Shown: positions 1 through 12,704 of the stretch, one piece after another
How the letters are laid out: every line of letters begins with the position of its first letter
Position numbering within the stretch: position 1 is the stretch's first letter
Assembly: GCA_027257055.1 (NCBI GenBank)
Contig: JAPVLO010000001.1
Span: forward strand, 16,348,501-16,412,500
Reading direction: 5' to 3'
From: Cephalopachus bancanus
Taxonomy: Eukaryota > Chordata > Mammalia > Primates > Tarsiidae
Length of the DNA stretch: 64,000 nt
The notes under the pieces: model-generated
The model's input: the letters and a program-made list of their open reading frames with translations, nothing else
Database searches by the model: none
What the model was told of the DNA's origin: nothing
Program-made: the position numbers and the translations under genes

Positions 1-127
1 GCGCAGCGAGCCGGGAGGTGTGGCGTCCGCTCACGCCCAAGATGGTGCCGTGCCGTCCTCCTTTGTGTGGCCCGGGAGGCCGGTCCGGCGGCCAGGGGGC
101 GGGCTCCTGACCCGAGGCGGCCACGGC
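1..127 (+). other. GC-rich, CpG-rich leader upstream of the candidate first exon
   Basis: The window opens in dense CpG sequence with no repeat that I recognise. If the exon at 128-200 is real, this stretch would be its 5' UTR and part of a CpG-island promoter. An in-frame upstream ATG lies at 20. No TATA box is evident. Confidence 0.3.
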
Positions 128-200
128 ATGACCCTCAGCCTGGTCTCCCTGCTTTGCCGGGACATCACGGCGCTGTGGCTTCTCTTGAAGGCAAGCACAG
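128..200 (+). CDS. Candidate alternative first exon of MCF2L (or unrelated open stretch)
   Basis: An ATG at 128 opens 24 codons and one extra base, ending in ACAG before a good donor (GTGCGT at 201). The leftover G is exactly the phase needed by the exon at 12621, whose first codon is completed to GAT (Asp). The junction would read KAST-DEIMHQD, close to the recalled human MATDEIMHQD. The peptide is hydrophobic (begins MTLSLVSLLC, later ALWLLLK), which could act as a membrane anchor or signal. The frame stays open upstream to an ATG at 20, so the exon might start earlier. The surroundings are GC- and CpG-rich, as at many first exons. I do not recognise the peptide with certainty. Chance is possible, because phase-1 donors after an ATG are not rare in GC-rich DNA. 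Confidence 0.42.
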
Positions 201-1998
201 GTGCGTATGTGCTCCGGGGGGGCGTGCCGAGGAGAGGTCGGGGCAGCGTGGGACGAGAGCTCAGGGGGGACACTCTGGCCTGGGGCCGTTGTCACCGAGG
301 CCGCCAGAGCGCGTGGCACCGCCAGGCAAGAGGGGGGCTCACGCTGGAGACCATGTTGCCGCTGGGGGCTCCGGGGAGCTCGGTGGCACCGCTGTGCCTG
401 AGACGGTACTGCTCCTGCCGGCGGGGATGCGTGCAGGCGCCGCCCTGACGGTCGTGACCCGGGCAGGTGGCCCCCGTGAGCGGCAGGGCTGCCTCCGCTC
501 CGGGATTGAGGCGGCGATCGAGGGCTCGTCGCGGGAGGCTAGGATCGTTTTTTCAAAACGCTCCTTTGTTCGAGATTTCATGCAGACCAGACACACTGTG
601 CTGGCCGGAGAAGGGCAGCTCCGTGCTGGCTGGCCGGACAGCAGCGGCTCCTTGGGTGGGGGAGAGCTGTTCGGCCAGCCTTGTCCCGGTGGCGTGCCCA
701 TGCGTGACGCCAGGTCAGGACCAGCTGCTAAACTGCCGTGACCTGTGGACTTGGGCTGCACCGCCAGGGCCGTGGCTGGCGCGTGAGCGTCTCGCCGGGG
801 GTCGGTGCTGCTGAGGCCACACTGGCCCCATTGTGACGCCTGCGGCTTTGGAACCAGGGTCCCCAGAGAAGGGCTTGGAGCCAGGGAGGAAGGGCCTTGT
901 GGGGAGGTCACGCTGGGTTTGTGGGGCCTTTCTAAGAACGGGGGTGCGCCTGTGAGAGGTGCTGTGCCGTCCTTCCGCTTTCCAGGGCTGCCGCCGCCAA
1001 ACTCCAATGAATAATCCACCAATGTCTCGGCGACTGTTCATGAGTCCAACCCCGGCCACCAGGGACCATGAACACGCATCCAAGGTTTCCATTTTGAAAT
1101 GGAGCACTGGATCTTGACAGAAGGCTGGTGAATGGGTTTCCCAGCAGACGCTGCTCAGCGTGGATGGCTTGGGACCGTCACTCACTTTTACACTGGGCTC
1201 GTCAGCACTGGTGTGTGTCGGGAGAAGCGTGACATCACATCTGACACGTGTGGGGACTGTGGGGCTGCAGGCGGTCCCATCGAGGACCTTGCACAGGGGG
1301 CTTTCTCCTACACACCTGCCATCTGGTGCAGAGGGGTTCACATCTGCCCGATGCCCGGCCACCGAGGCCACACGCACTTCCTCACAGGAGAGCGGGAGGG
1401 CATTCTCCAGCATGGCCTTCTTACCTGGCTATGTGCTAGTTTCAATTCTTAGAACACTCCTTGGCACCTTCTTAGTGTTTTTCTAACACCTGCTTTATTT
1501 CCAAGACAAATGAGCTCTCAAGTTAATGTCCGGAGGGAATTGGGTGTGACAAAGGTGGGGGCTTTCTACTCTCTGGAAAGAATTTGCTGCTCAACTGCCC
1601 AGTCCCACCACAGGCATCAGTCTGTGAGGTGGGTGGGACAGCAGGGCTTTCTTTGGGTGACCCTGGGGAGGACTGTTCGGGGCACTTCTGTGTGGGCACC
1701 CAAAGCTTGTGCAAGTGGGTAGCTAGCATTCATTAGCGCCTACTGTTTACGTGTGAAGGGCCCGCACGACTTCTGTCATGCTGTGTGGGACAGATGCAGG
1801 CCACCAGGGACGTCTTTCTGCTCGAGCTGGGCAGGTGAGATGGGCAGAGTTTGGTGCCTGTCCAGTCTGGATGTGGGAGAGGCACTGGCCGCCATGCTCC
1901 TCCAGCACCCTCCACAGAGGCCAGTACGTGGACTCAGCTCACAGCCATCCGTGGCACACATGCAGCGGATGCTGCTCTGCTTTAAAAAGGAGGAGGCT

Positions 1999-2296
1999 GG
2001 CCAGGCACAGAGGCTCAGCCTGTCATCCCAGCACTTTGGGAGGCCCAAGTGAGAGGATCGTCTGAACCCAGGCGTTTGAGACCAGCCTGGGAAACTTGGT
2101 GAGACCTCATCTCTATGGTAAATCACACAAAAAACTAGCCGGGCATGGTGGCATGCACCTGTAGTTCCGGCTACTTGGAAGGCTGAGGCGGAAGGATCGC
2201 CGGAGCCCAGCAGATCGAGGCTGCGGTGGCCGTGAGCGTGCCACTGCACTCCAGCCTGGTTGATGGAGTGAGACTCCAACTCAAAAAAAAAGAGGA
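1999..2296 (+). mobile_element. Alu SINE, full dimer, sense
   Basis: It starts GGCCAGGCACAG, has the left-arm motif CATCCCAGCACTTTGGGAGG, a second arm beginning TAGCCGGGCATGG, the right-arm end CACTGCACTCCAGCCTGG and a short A tail at about 2285-2292. It is diverged from the younger copies in this window, for example in the middle linker (GGTAAATCACAC). Confidence 0.95.
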
Positions 2297-3455
2297 GGTT
2301 GGTCATTTGAGACAGCACGATGGCCCTGGAAGATGCTGTACTAAGTGCAATAAGCCAGACCTGGAAAGATCAGTGCCCAGAACCACCCTCTCTGGGTCTG
2401 AAAGGCTCGTCGTGAACTCAATGAAGCAAGGGAGCATGGCAGTCACCAGGGCCGGGAGGGCGGCTGGGGGACGCTGGCCAGAGGACACAGCCTCAGTCAC
2501 GCGGAGAACAACGTCCTGGAGCCCCGCGTGCGGCCTGCTGTCTGTGGATGGTCCCGCGCTGCGTCCTTGGGGCGCGCTGACCCCAGCCACGGAGAGAATG
2601 GTGTTGCACAAGGGCCGAGCGTGTCCATCTGCTGGCTGGTGGCCGTCGCCTCTCAACACAGACGTGTATCAAAACTGCGCGTCGTGCACCTTCAACACGT
2701 TCAATTTTACATTTTCCATAAAGCTGGAGGAAAAAAACCCAGAAACCGAAAGCCCAGAAGTGAACCAACCACCCAGCGGTGGGCTGCATTCGTGACAGCC
2801 CAAGCAGTGAGGGAGCTGTCTCGTGGGCTTCTCTGTGGAGACAATCAGCCACACAGTGCTGGTGCCTGCGTCTCCGTGGCTCTTAGCAACTCTGGGGCCC
2901 TGGGAGGCCAAGCTGCTGTGTCCCAACCCTCTTCCCAAAGCCTGCCTGACCTAGAAACACAGATGGCTCCGTGACAGGTGCTCACCACCTTCCAGCCCGG
3001 CCCCTCCGAGGGCGGCATGCCTCGGGGGCCCAAGGCCCGGCCCTGGGGTAGACGGCGTGGGCTAGAGTCCTGGCTGCTAGGCAGAGCCTGACCCTGAATT
3101 CTCCACCAGTGATGTGGGGGAAAGAGGACTCCTGCCTCCCGGGTTCTCACAAGAACTCAATGGACCCTTGTAAGTGCCCATGATGCTCTCACCAAGGGTG
3201 ACCTTGGCCCTGGGAGACACCCCTGTCCTCTGGCCTGTTCCCCCTCCCTGTAGGTACGGGGGCGGGGCATCTGAACCCAACAGGTCTCCCTGGCCTGTAC
3301 TCGCCCCTCAGCTGCCGGCTGTTTGGGGCACGGCAGATGAGTCCCCTCTGCGGGGCAGGGTGGCCCAGTGAGCACTGCTCAGCCTTCGGAGAAGGACAGC
3401 GCTGGAGGCTGAGGCCAGGGCAGGAGCCTGGGGAGAGGACAGGACGGAAAGGGAC

Positions 3456-3516
3456 GGGGGGGGGGGGGGGAAGAGGGAGAGGAGAAGAGGGGAGAGAGAC
3501 GGGAGGGAGGGGCTTG
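3456..3516 (+). repeat. Poly-G run and purine-rich tract
   Basis: Fifteen consecutive G (3456-3470) run into an almost pure purine stretch of GAGAGG-type repeats. It could form a G-quadruplex or triplex. The exact G count is prone to sequencing error. Confidence 0.85.
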
Positions 3517-5654
3517 TGAGTCCACAGCCTCAGCAAGGACCTGCCTCTCCTCCTGGAGCTCAAAGGGCAGGACAGGAAGGGCCCCAGGGTGTGGGCCGTG
3601 TGGGACTCTCCCTGCAGGGGGCCTACTAGCCCCACACACCTGCCATCTCTGTTGTTTCTTGAGCAGCGAACGCCCTGAGCAGCTGTGCTCGGGGCTTTCC
3701 CAGCACCTGGCCTGGGAGGTTCAGCCCAGAGTCTCACGCAAGCTTGGTGGCTTGGACGAGCCCCGGAAGGCAGGCCTGGGCCCGCGGCGGGTGCCCCGTG
3801 GCCTCGAGGCAGAGAGCCAGGAGCGGGAGAGGCTGGGGCCACAGAGGGGAGGGCTGGTGGGGCCGCATCTCCAGACCCCAGAGGGACCCGCGTCCCTCGC
3901 TCTGGGAGCGGTCTTCGGTGGCACTGCAGGCGCGTCGGGCTCGGGCCCCTTCACCCTCTGAAAACTTGCTGAGACTCGCAAAGAGGTTTGTGTCAGGCTC
4001 TTCATCCACTGGAAATCAAAACAGACGTTTAAGAACACTGACTACCCAGAGTAGCAATGTCGGATGCCCTGTGGCGGCGTAAGAAGCACACGTAACGAGA
4101 GACGGAGTCTTGCCAGGGCAGCTGCCCACACCTGCGTAGGGCGTGGCTTCCCGTGGCACACATCACCTGGCAGAGGGCATGACATGCTTGGGTCCACGGA
4201 AGCGCGGACCTCGGGGGCCCCGGGTGCCTGGGGCTGAGTGCTGGGGTTTCTTCCTCACCCCCAGCCAGGGGCCTTCCTGCTGGATGGCATCCCGGAGCCA
4301 GTCCGCTGGGCCTCGACTCTGTCTGCAGCACCTAGAGGCCGAGAGCCTGCTGGCCGCAGTTCCTCCCTAACCCAGTGCTGAGTTCCCCACCCGCCACGAC
4401 TGGACTGCTGAGAGCTGGGTCCTTCCTTCCACCCTGCAGGCCCGGCCCCGCCAAAGCTCCAGGGCCCACGAGTCCCCAGCGGGCGCCAGGCTCCGGGAGG
4501 ACTCAGGGACACCTCTGCTTCCCCAACAACCCATCAGCTCGTGTCCCTCCTGGGAGAACCGCGCCTGCACCTGAGGACATTTCGGTGACTCAGAGGGACC
4601 GGTGGGTGTCAGCGCTGGTGACCCTCGCAGTGTCCCATCCACAGGAGCGGCCTGTGGTCCTTGGCCTGCGGTCTGTGGATGGGGCCAGATCCGTGAGAAT
4701 GGAGGTGTAGTTTCTGGACTGAGGGGCCTCGCTGGCCGGGAGGAGCCTTGCTCGAGCCCTGGGTTGCTGCGCCTTGGACGTCACCAAGGGTGGCTGCGGG
4801 GTGGCTGTGCACAGTGAGGAAGGGTCAAAGAATGAGACGCTCTGTGCAGTCCTCGCACCTGGGGAGTCCTGGGGACGCGTGGCCCGCCACGCCAGGCTCC
4901 ATCCTCAGCGTCTCCGCGTGCTCACGTCAGAAGAGCGCAGCTCTGCCCGGCCCCTCAGGGACACGCGAGGACACAGCTCAGCAGGCAGGAGGGCAGGTGG
5001 CCGGCACGGGGTCCCCTCCCCACATCCTCCCAGGGCCTCCGTCCTCCCAGCCTGTCTTCTTAGGTCGTTCCGGGCGTCTCAGGGCACCTTGAGCCAGGTG
5101 GCCTGCTGACGTGCCCGGTCGGATCCCAAAGCCTCGGTCTCTCTCCCAAGGAAGCGCCCGTCCCACGGGGCCCGTGTGTGTGGCCGGCCGGCGGGTGCCA
5201 GTCGCCCGTCTTCTGCCACCAGGGCCCGCGTCACACCCTGCCGCTCCTTCTCCGTGAGCCGGGACACGACAGTTCCCTCGCGCAAGCAGCCTCCCTGTCC
5301 CACTCGCCAGCGCCACCACAGCTGCCGGGCCGTCCCTGGTTTCCGGCAGAAGCTGTTTGTCTTCAGAGCCAGCCCGCCTGCCCGTGCCAGAGGAGCAGGG
5401 GGCGATGCCCACTCTGCCCTTCATAAGTGAGGGTCCTTCCTCTGGCCACGAGAGCAGGACCAGGAGAGCCCCTTCAGAGGGAAAGGGGGCAGCTGCCACA
5501 TTTCCTGGGTGTGCGAGCCAGGCAGGGGTTGGAAAGCCGTACTGAGCGCCCAGGTGGCCTTGGTGCCAGGCTCAGACCAGGGCAGAAGGCAGGCCATCCA
5601 TCCCAGGGCCTCGGTGGCAAATCAATACCCCCCTAGGCCAGAACCCACCCTGTG

Positions 5655-5790
5655 GCCTGGAACGCACGGTTCTCCCAGTTCTCCAAGAAGATCGCCTCAG
5701 AGAAGCCAAGCGGCTTGCCCGAGGTCACACAGCTCCTGCCCGACCCAGCTGGACTTGTGCTCCACACAGCTCAGTGACAGGCCCCCAAGC
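5655..5790 (+). mobile_element. MIR-like SINE remnant
   Basis: The core reads CAGAGAAGCCAAGCGGCTTG followed by CCCGAGGTCACACAGCTCC, which matches the familiar MIR segment around AGGTCACACAGCT. The edges are not defined and the copy is old and diverged. Confidence 0.6.
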
Positions 5791-6236
5791 ACCCCGACAG
5801 GTTCCCAGACAGAGCGAGATGCAGCCTCTGGGCTCCGGCCCCTATTAAAGTGTCTTGCTGGCGTGGGGACTGAGCAGTTCTGCAGGCGGTGCAGCTGTGA
5901 GCCTGGAGGCCACCGTGGAGGCAGCGTGTGGCTGGGAAGATGGCGCTCTCATCTGCTGATGGCTCTGATGGCTGACTGGCGCCCTCGCTCCCCACACCCC
6001 CAACTGCAGCCGCTGCCCAGGGCTCTCCTTTCTGCCTGGAAAGAGACTTGATGTGAGGTCTCGAGTCAGAATTCTGTTTTGACTCCGAAGAACTGGCACC
6101 AAAGTGTGAGGGTTGTGACATCACGCCTCTGCGAATCGCTCTGTGAAGTTTCCGTGGCGTTTCCACGGCCTCTGACACGAAGGCAGCCAGGTGTCATCAC
6201 AGGCCCCACCGTCTGCTCCTCTGTGACCCACTCTGA

Positions 6237-6431
<195 letters not shown>

Positions 6432-6559
6432 TAGCTTAGTGGGGTTTTTTTGCTTTATGATGATGATGATTATTAAACTGAACGGTGTGGACACCACGGG
6501 GCTCATGTGGGCATTTCACCTCAGGCTGTGTCTCCGTCCTAGTAAGGATGAGGGCAGCA

Positions 6560-7105
6560 TCCCCTGGAAAATCCTGGAAAAACTGTGGCCTATTGGGTGT
6601 GGGGAATTCTGGAAAATCCATGGCCTGTCAGGTGTGGGGAATTGTGGATTATCATGGCCTCCGGGGTGTGGAGAATTGTGGGAAATCCATGGCCTCCTGG
6701 GTGTGGAAAATCCTGGAAAAACTGTGGCCTGTTGGGTGTGGGGAATTCTGGAAAATCCATGGCCTGTCAGGTGTGGGGAGTTGTGGGAAATCCATGGCCT
6801 CCTGGGTGTGGAGAATTCTAGAAAAGTCGTGACCTGCCAGGTGTGGGGAATTTTGAAAGACCCGTGTCCTGTTGAGTGTGGGGACTTGTGGAAAATCTGT
6901 GGCCTCCTGGGTGTGGAGAATTCGGGAAAATCTGTGGCCTGTTGAGTATGGGGAGTTGTGGCAAATCCACGGCCTCCTGCGTGTGGGGAATCCTGGAGAA
7001 TCTGTGTCCTGTCCGGTGTGGAGAGCTACGGAAGATCCATGACCTCTTGGGTGTGGAGACCTCTGGACAATCTGTGGCCTGTCGGGTGTGGGGAGTTCTG
7101 GATGG
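6560..7105 (+). repeat. 35-bp minisatellite, about 15 copies
   Basis: The unit is about 34-36 bp and alternates blocks such as GGCCTGTCAGGTGTGGGGA and TTCTGGAAAATCCAT, with variants between copies. The period is not a multiple of three, so each frame rotates through the unit. This explains the long chance open frames on both strands (6439-6945 on +, 6652-7494 on -). Many units contain CAGGTGTGG, a donor-like motif in the gene's sense orientation. Confidence 0.95.
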
Positions 7106-10100
7106 CACCAGAGAACCATCAGGCTTCTCCAAGATGAAGGTCCGGGCATGACTCGTGTTGCGTTCACCTGACCATGGGCGCTTCCTTCCAAGTGTGGGAG
7201 AGGCTTTGGGAGCGCGCAGAGAACTGACCCCAGCGAAGACCTCAGGGGAGCTGGAGTCCTGGCCCTTGCAGTCCCAGGAGCAGGCAGGCCTGGGAGCCGC
7301 CACCCACCCCCGAAGCCGTCAGGCAGGACTCCAGCGAGGGGTATGTCGTCCGTGCACCTGGCCCCGGCCGCTTGGGGCCACGTTGAGGATTCCGAGGCTC
7401 CCTGGGCTGCGCCACTGCTGTCGGCAAGGACCGGAGGAAGTGGTCTCCGAGCCAAGCGGGCCACCACTCCTCGTGGGAGCTGAGCGGAGGTCATGCCGTG
7501 AACTTCCTATTGGACAGTGCTGAAGTCGTGATTGCCCAGGGAGCTGTTTCTAGCTCAGACACGGTGGCGTGTGTGGAGTGACTGTCCACAGGCCGAGGCG
7601 TTACGGGCACGTGTGTCCAGCCTGTGTGGAGACCATCTGGCGTGGAGGGTGGACACGGAGGCCACCTGTGAAAAACAAACTCACCTGTCCAGAATCAAAG
7701 GACGGACACAGAGACGGGAGTGGAGTGCAGCAGAAGTGAGACTTCAATGACGGTCTTACAAGACTGGGTGTCTGGTGGGCAGGCACGGCGAAGCAGGAGG
7801 AACCAGCACTTTTGTTCCTAAAATGCGCGTCCCTCTCCCGGTTCCTCATTGGAGGAATACCTGCAGAAGTTACACGCTCTGCCGTAGGGCGCCTCCATGT
7901 TACATGTTGACTGGTTTTGCAGAATTGTCTCATTTACATGTCCTACTTGCCAACTGGCTTACAGGATTGCTACACTGCTTGGATTCTGCCAAAAGTTTAA
8001 ACATGTAGCCCACCAAAGTAAAAAGTCCGCGAAAAGGAAACACAAAGAATCAGTAAGTGAATCCACAAAAGAGAAACACAAAGCGCTTAGACACCATCTT
8101 GAGACCCCAAGATAAACCAGGCTCCAATTTGAAAGTGAATCACCATTCCTGTTTCTCACGCACATGACTGAAATGACCTCCGCAAAACGGGTGTGATGCT
8201 GGGAGCGTGTCGGCATGGTGACCGGCCCTCTCCTGCCTGTGGCTCCAGAGGCGTGACCTTCACCTCACCCCGAACCTCAGTGGCCACGTCACCTGGCGCC
8301 CCTGCACCCCGAGACCCCCTGCACACGTGGGGCTGACACCACTCGAGCGATCGTGGCCGGTGTGGGGTGGATGGGACCGAAAACACCCGCCAAGGGACGA
8401 AACCGCAACCGGTTCAGTTAAGATCTCGATTGTCTGTGCCGGACTCTGGGGCCGGTGACAGCTCATCCCATAACTCAAACCGAGTGCCCGTGAGCTGGGT
8501 GGAGGGGTGGCTGTATACACAGAAGGGGCCCAGCAGACAGCGGCCGGGGTCGAAATGACGCGGCCTCAGCGTTTCCCGCCCGTAAGGCGGGTGGGGGATG
8601 GAGACGTGCCGGATGGCTCACACAAGATGACATCAGGCCACTCTGTCGTGAGGACCAGGGCAGAGGGAGCCTCGTTCCGTGCTGCCGAAGAGGGAAACCG
8701 GCCGGTCTGGGAGGCGGCTGTGACCTCTCTCTCCGGATTTTGCGGAAGGTCACGTAGCAATGCCGTTTCCCTTGGGGAGCGTGGAGGCTCCGTTCTGGTT
8801 TCCAGTCTGGTCTGTTTTTAGTCTGAGACAATGGCTTCCTATGATTTGTATTCAACGTACAAGTGCCTGGGGTGAAGCCCGTGTGCTGGCCTGAACTGGA
8901 GAGCGGGGGTCTGGCAGGCCAGGCAGCCCTGGGAATCGGGGTCTGGAGACATCCCCTGGGAGCCTCATGCGGTGTCAGCGCCCCTTCCAGGGGGCTTCCA
9001 GAAGGTTCTGAGGTGGCTGCGCCCACTGGCCTCAGCCACACCCGGGAGTCCGAGGGCTCCCGGCCCGTGCCGGCTTGGTTTTGTCGACCCACGGCAGGTC
9101 CTCGGTGCCACCTCTGCAGCTGGAGTGGCTTTTCCCTGGTGCCTGCTTCACTCCAGCTGCTTTTTGCGTGGGAACTCAGGTTCTAAACTGTGTTAGCATT
9201 CGCTTTCCGAGCTCAGAAAAAGGACAGAGCACCTAGTGAACTGCGGGAACGAGTTGCCGGCTTGTGGCACGACGTCTTTATGTCTAACCCAAGAGCAAGT
9301 GACTTGGAGGGAATATGAGGGGCTAAAAAATAATGAAAAAGAAAAAGGTGGAAATGTCCCCAGAAACATGCTGGTAGAGGGGAAATAGATTAATAATAAA
9401 ATAAAATCCTTGGGGTTTAATATGAGTGAGAATTCCGCCAACCTAGTCAGTATAAATCTCAAACATCCTGAATGGCTCGACCAAACAGATCCCTTAACAT
9501 TTATTACAAATGAGAGCGTCGGTGTCCGTGGCTGGGCTGTCCCCGCCTTCTGCCCCAACCTGTAGGGCCGGAGGGCGAGGCCTTCTGAGCCTGTGGCCTG
9601 GGCCTCCAGCATCCTGGGTGAAGGGTAACTCCACTCCCGCTGCTGCCGTTGTTCCTGACGCCCCCTCCCTTCCCGTGGCCGCTGCTCCCGTCTGGAGATT
9701 CTTGTGGAGGGGCTGGCGGGAGGGTCACCCACCCCAGAGCTGCTGACCCAGGCCTATTTGCCCTTGACCTTGGACTCTGAAGAGGCATCACTGTTCTGCA
9801 TGCTGGAGAGAGGCGAAAGCCTTGGGGAATGGGCTTCCCGCCAGATGGAAATAAAGGGTGTGATTAGCAGGTCACAGACTCCACTCCACGCCTGGGGCTC
9901 CTCCAACAGCTGCTTTGTGGAGAGCCTTGCCCTCTGTTCCCTTTGCAGGGTGCCCGGGGCTCTGTCCACGGAGGCTCCAGTCCACTCAGGGCCACCCTGG
10001 GATGGTGCAACCCCTGTGAATAGACTTCCGGGGTCCCCACCCTCTTGCCTCCTCTGCCTTAGACCTCCTCTCCTCTGCCCACTTGCAAAGCAGGGGCTCC

Positions 10101-12292
10101 TAATGCCCCCCGAGTGGGCAGGAGGTCACGAGACACCACCCAGACACCCTGCCGCCCGGTTTCCGGCAGGAGGGTCCTGCCATAAAGTGAGGGAGTCTGC
10201 AAGAGGAAGTCTGCTGGCTTCTGGTCTGAATCTGTCAGACAGCAACTCTTGAGACGGACGGGCAGCCCCGCCTCCCTGAACTTTAGAAGTGCTGCCCACG
10301 CCAGCCGGGATTCGGGGTGCCTACCGTGTGTGGAGAAAGCACAGCAGTTGGGGTGTCCTCTGGGCATCAGGTGAGCCGAGGGGCGCCCCCTCACCTGTGG
10401 GAGATTGTGGCATGGCGTCCCCTGGTGAGGTAGACAGGAGCGGCCTTCCTGACGCTTCTGGAGCCGGTGCCTGGGTGGGGCAGTGTCAGGCCTGGGCATC
10501 CCTCGCTGACCGCCCTGCCCCTCCACCCTGATGTGTGGGGACACAAAGGAATGACCCACGAAGCAGGGGAGGCGGACTGAGTGTGTTCCCTCCCACCTGG
10601 GCCTTCCTGACACTCCGCTCTCAGGTCTGACTTGGGATGGCCGAACCGTGGGGGTCTCTCCTGGGCCTCTTAGTGTGCTCACACAGAGACCCACAGAGGG
10701 CGCCGGGCCGGCCTGGCCTTGGGTGTTGGGTTAGGGTTGGGGGACCCACTCCCCGCCCCAGGACACCTGCCGGCACGGAGGTTCCCCGGAGGCAGCGTGG
10801 GCCTGCAGCACCTTCAGAGACCCGTCACCTGAACCGGCACCACTCATCGTGCATGTCCTAGTCCTGTGGCACAAGATTAAATCGGTTGGGAAACGACCTT
10901 TAGGAAGGTATCATGACAGCATGCAGAATTGTCCTGTCACTCTTGAGAGGCCGTGAAACATCAGAACGCATGAGAAGCTGTAGTTGTCAATGGAAGAGGT
11001 GCTGACGCCCAGGACACCCCAGGCCCGCTGGCCGCGGAGGGCGTCCCTGCACAACTGAGAAGCAGACTTGGCGGCGTCCTCAGCCCTTCCCATCTCACGA
11101 GGAGCTTCAAGCGAGCCCCGAGGACGTGACGATCTGGGAGCCGATTTGAGCTCAGCCCGCGTGGTTTCTCTTCGTGCTCTGTGGACGGAAGAGCCCGTTT
11201 TCCAAACCTGCCATGAGGCATCCGATCTCAGGCGCCGCTTCTAGAGTTCGTCCTGGCCAGGAAGCTGGGAGGCCCCAGGCCACCCGGGGACACGGCTGGG
11301 CGGGTGCTGGTGGGTCTCGGCTCTGCACCCACAGGCCTGGGACGACCAGAAACCAGGAGTCTGTGAAGACTTGGCCTCGGGCTCTGGAGGACGCCCTGGG
11401 AAGGCTCTGCGGGCCGGGTCCTGGGGAGGACGGAGAGGCCTGGGCCAGGTCCTTGCAGTCGCGACTGGGAGTGTGGGGACCCATGGGCGTGCAGGCTGAG
11501 GGTCCCCGGCCCGCTGGGAGGGGAGAGAGGCCTCACCCCGGAGGCAGGATCCTGTGTGCTCAGCTGTGTCCCCGCGGTCCCGCGCAGGTGGCCAGGACGG
11601 GAGAACAGGACTGGAGGCTGCTGCCTCAGAGGATTGGATCAAGGCCGGAATACTTCTGGTAAAGAATCTCCATGACCTGTCTCTCCAGGCTGCTGGCAGC
11701 TCGGTCCTCCGGGTGGGGACGCGCTGACCCCACATGCCTCCTCACGTCGTGAACCTGCCTGAGTCTCAGAGAGAAGCGGGGTGGAATTCAAGGCCCTGAG
11801 TGTTGCTGTGCAGAAGAGCGTCGGCTGGAACTCACGTGGGCCCGGTGGTCTGGGCGGATTCAGAAACGGGAGCCCGGGCCGCGAGCACGCCCTGGCGAGC
11901 ACTGGCCGGGCGGGTCTCCCGGGCTTCCCACTCACCCTCCCTGCCCTGGCTGCCGCCGTCCTGGGTGTGTGGAGATGCCGGGGTGACCCAGACTCCCTGA
12001 GTAGAGCTCGAGGGATGGCGTGCTGGCGCCAGCTGCCACACGGGCTCGCCCATCGTGTGGGCACGTGGGGGGCTGGGGCATGTGTGGGGGCTGTGGGTCC
12101 GTTACAGTGGCCGGGGCTCCCCCCTGGCAGCTCGGCAGGCAGCGGCGGCCCGTGAGAGCCAGGCCCGCCTGGAGCACGGTCATGGGACGAGAGGGGTGGA
12201 GACGGCGGGGTGGGGGGACGAGGCGGGGGTGGGACTCGCCGGAGCCCCCTGTTGGTCTTTGAGTCTGGCCCCACAGTGGGCTGCTTCCTCCC

Positions 12293-12378
12293 GACTGTCC
12301 GTCTCTCTCCTCCCTCCCTCTCTGTCTCTGTCTCTCTCCATCCTTCCTCTCTCTGGCTCTCCACCTCTCCCTCCCCGC
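12293..12378 (+). repeat. Pyrimidine-rich (TCTC) tract
   Basis: A CT-rich stretch made of CTCTCTCC, CTGTCTCTG and related words lies about 250 bp upstream of exon 1. It is low-complexity sequence, strand-biased to pyrimidines. It could bind PTB-type factors, which is inference only. Confidence 0.8.
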
Positions 12379-12620
12379 CACCACATTTTAAAGTTTGAGG
12401 GTGAATCCCTCAGCACGCAGCATTTCGAGCTCTGAGAAACAAAGGCTTCACGTCTTGGAAACCGCAGTGGTTTTTCCAGCCACGTGACCGCCGGCTCCCT
12501 GAGGGGCCGTGGGTGTGCCGTGCGGGGCCCGGGCTGGGCACGCGAGGGCCTCCTGGTGCGGGATCCTGGCTGGGTGCAGAGGGCCTCCCGGGCTGACGGC
12601 TGCCTCTGCCCTCTCCGCAG

Positions 12621-12704
12621 ATGAAATCATGCACCAGGACATCATCCCGCTCTGCGCGGCCGACATCCAGGACCAGCTGAAGAAGCGCTTTGCGTACCTG
12701 TCTG
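12621..12704 (+). CDS. MCF2L: MCF2L exon 1 in window: start of the CRAL-TRIO region
   Basis: The exon is 84 bp. The first codon takes its G from the preceding exon, giving D then EIMHQDIIPLCAADIQDQLK and KRFAYLS, about residues 57-84, with one G left for the next exon. The acceptor is CTCTCCGCAG and the donor is GTGAGT, both strong. The peptide is nearly identical to the recalled human segment (a V-to-I change at DIVPL). It forms the entry helices of the SEC14-like domain, which binds phosphoinositides and helps hold the exchange factor at membranes. An in-frame read-through from an ATG at 12509 exists but ignores the good acceptor, so it is not preferred. Confidence 0.97.

Noticed and set aside
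6652..7494. 280-codon frame on the - strand with repeated PHPxGH-like words
   Set aside because: Created by the 35-bp minisatellite. The frame rotates through units and then enters unrelated sequence.
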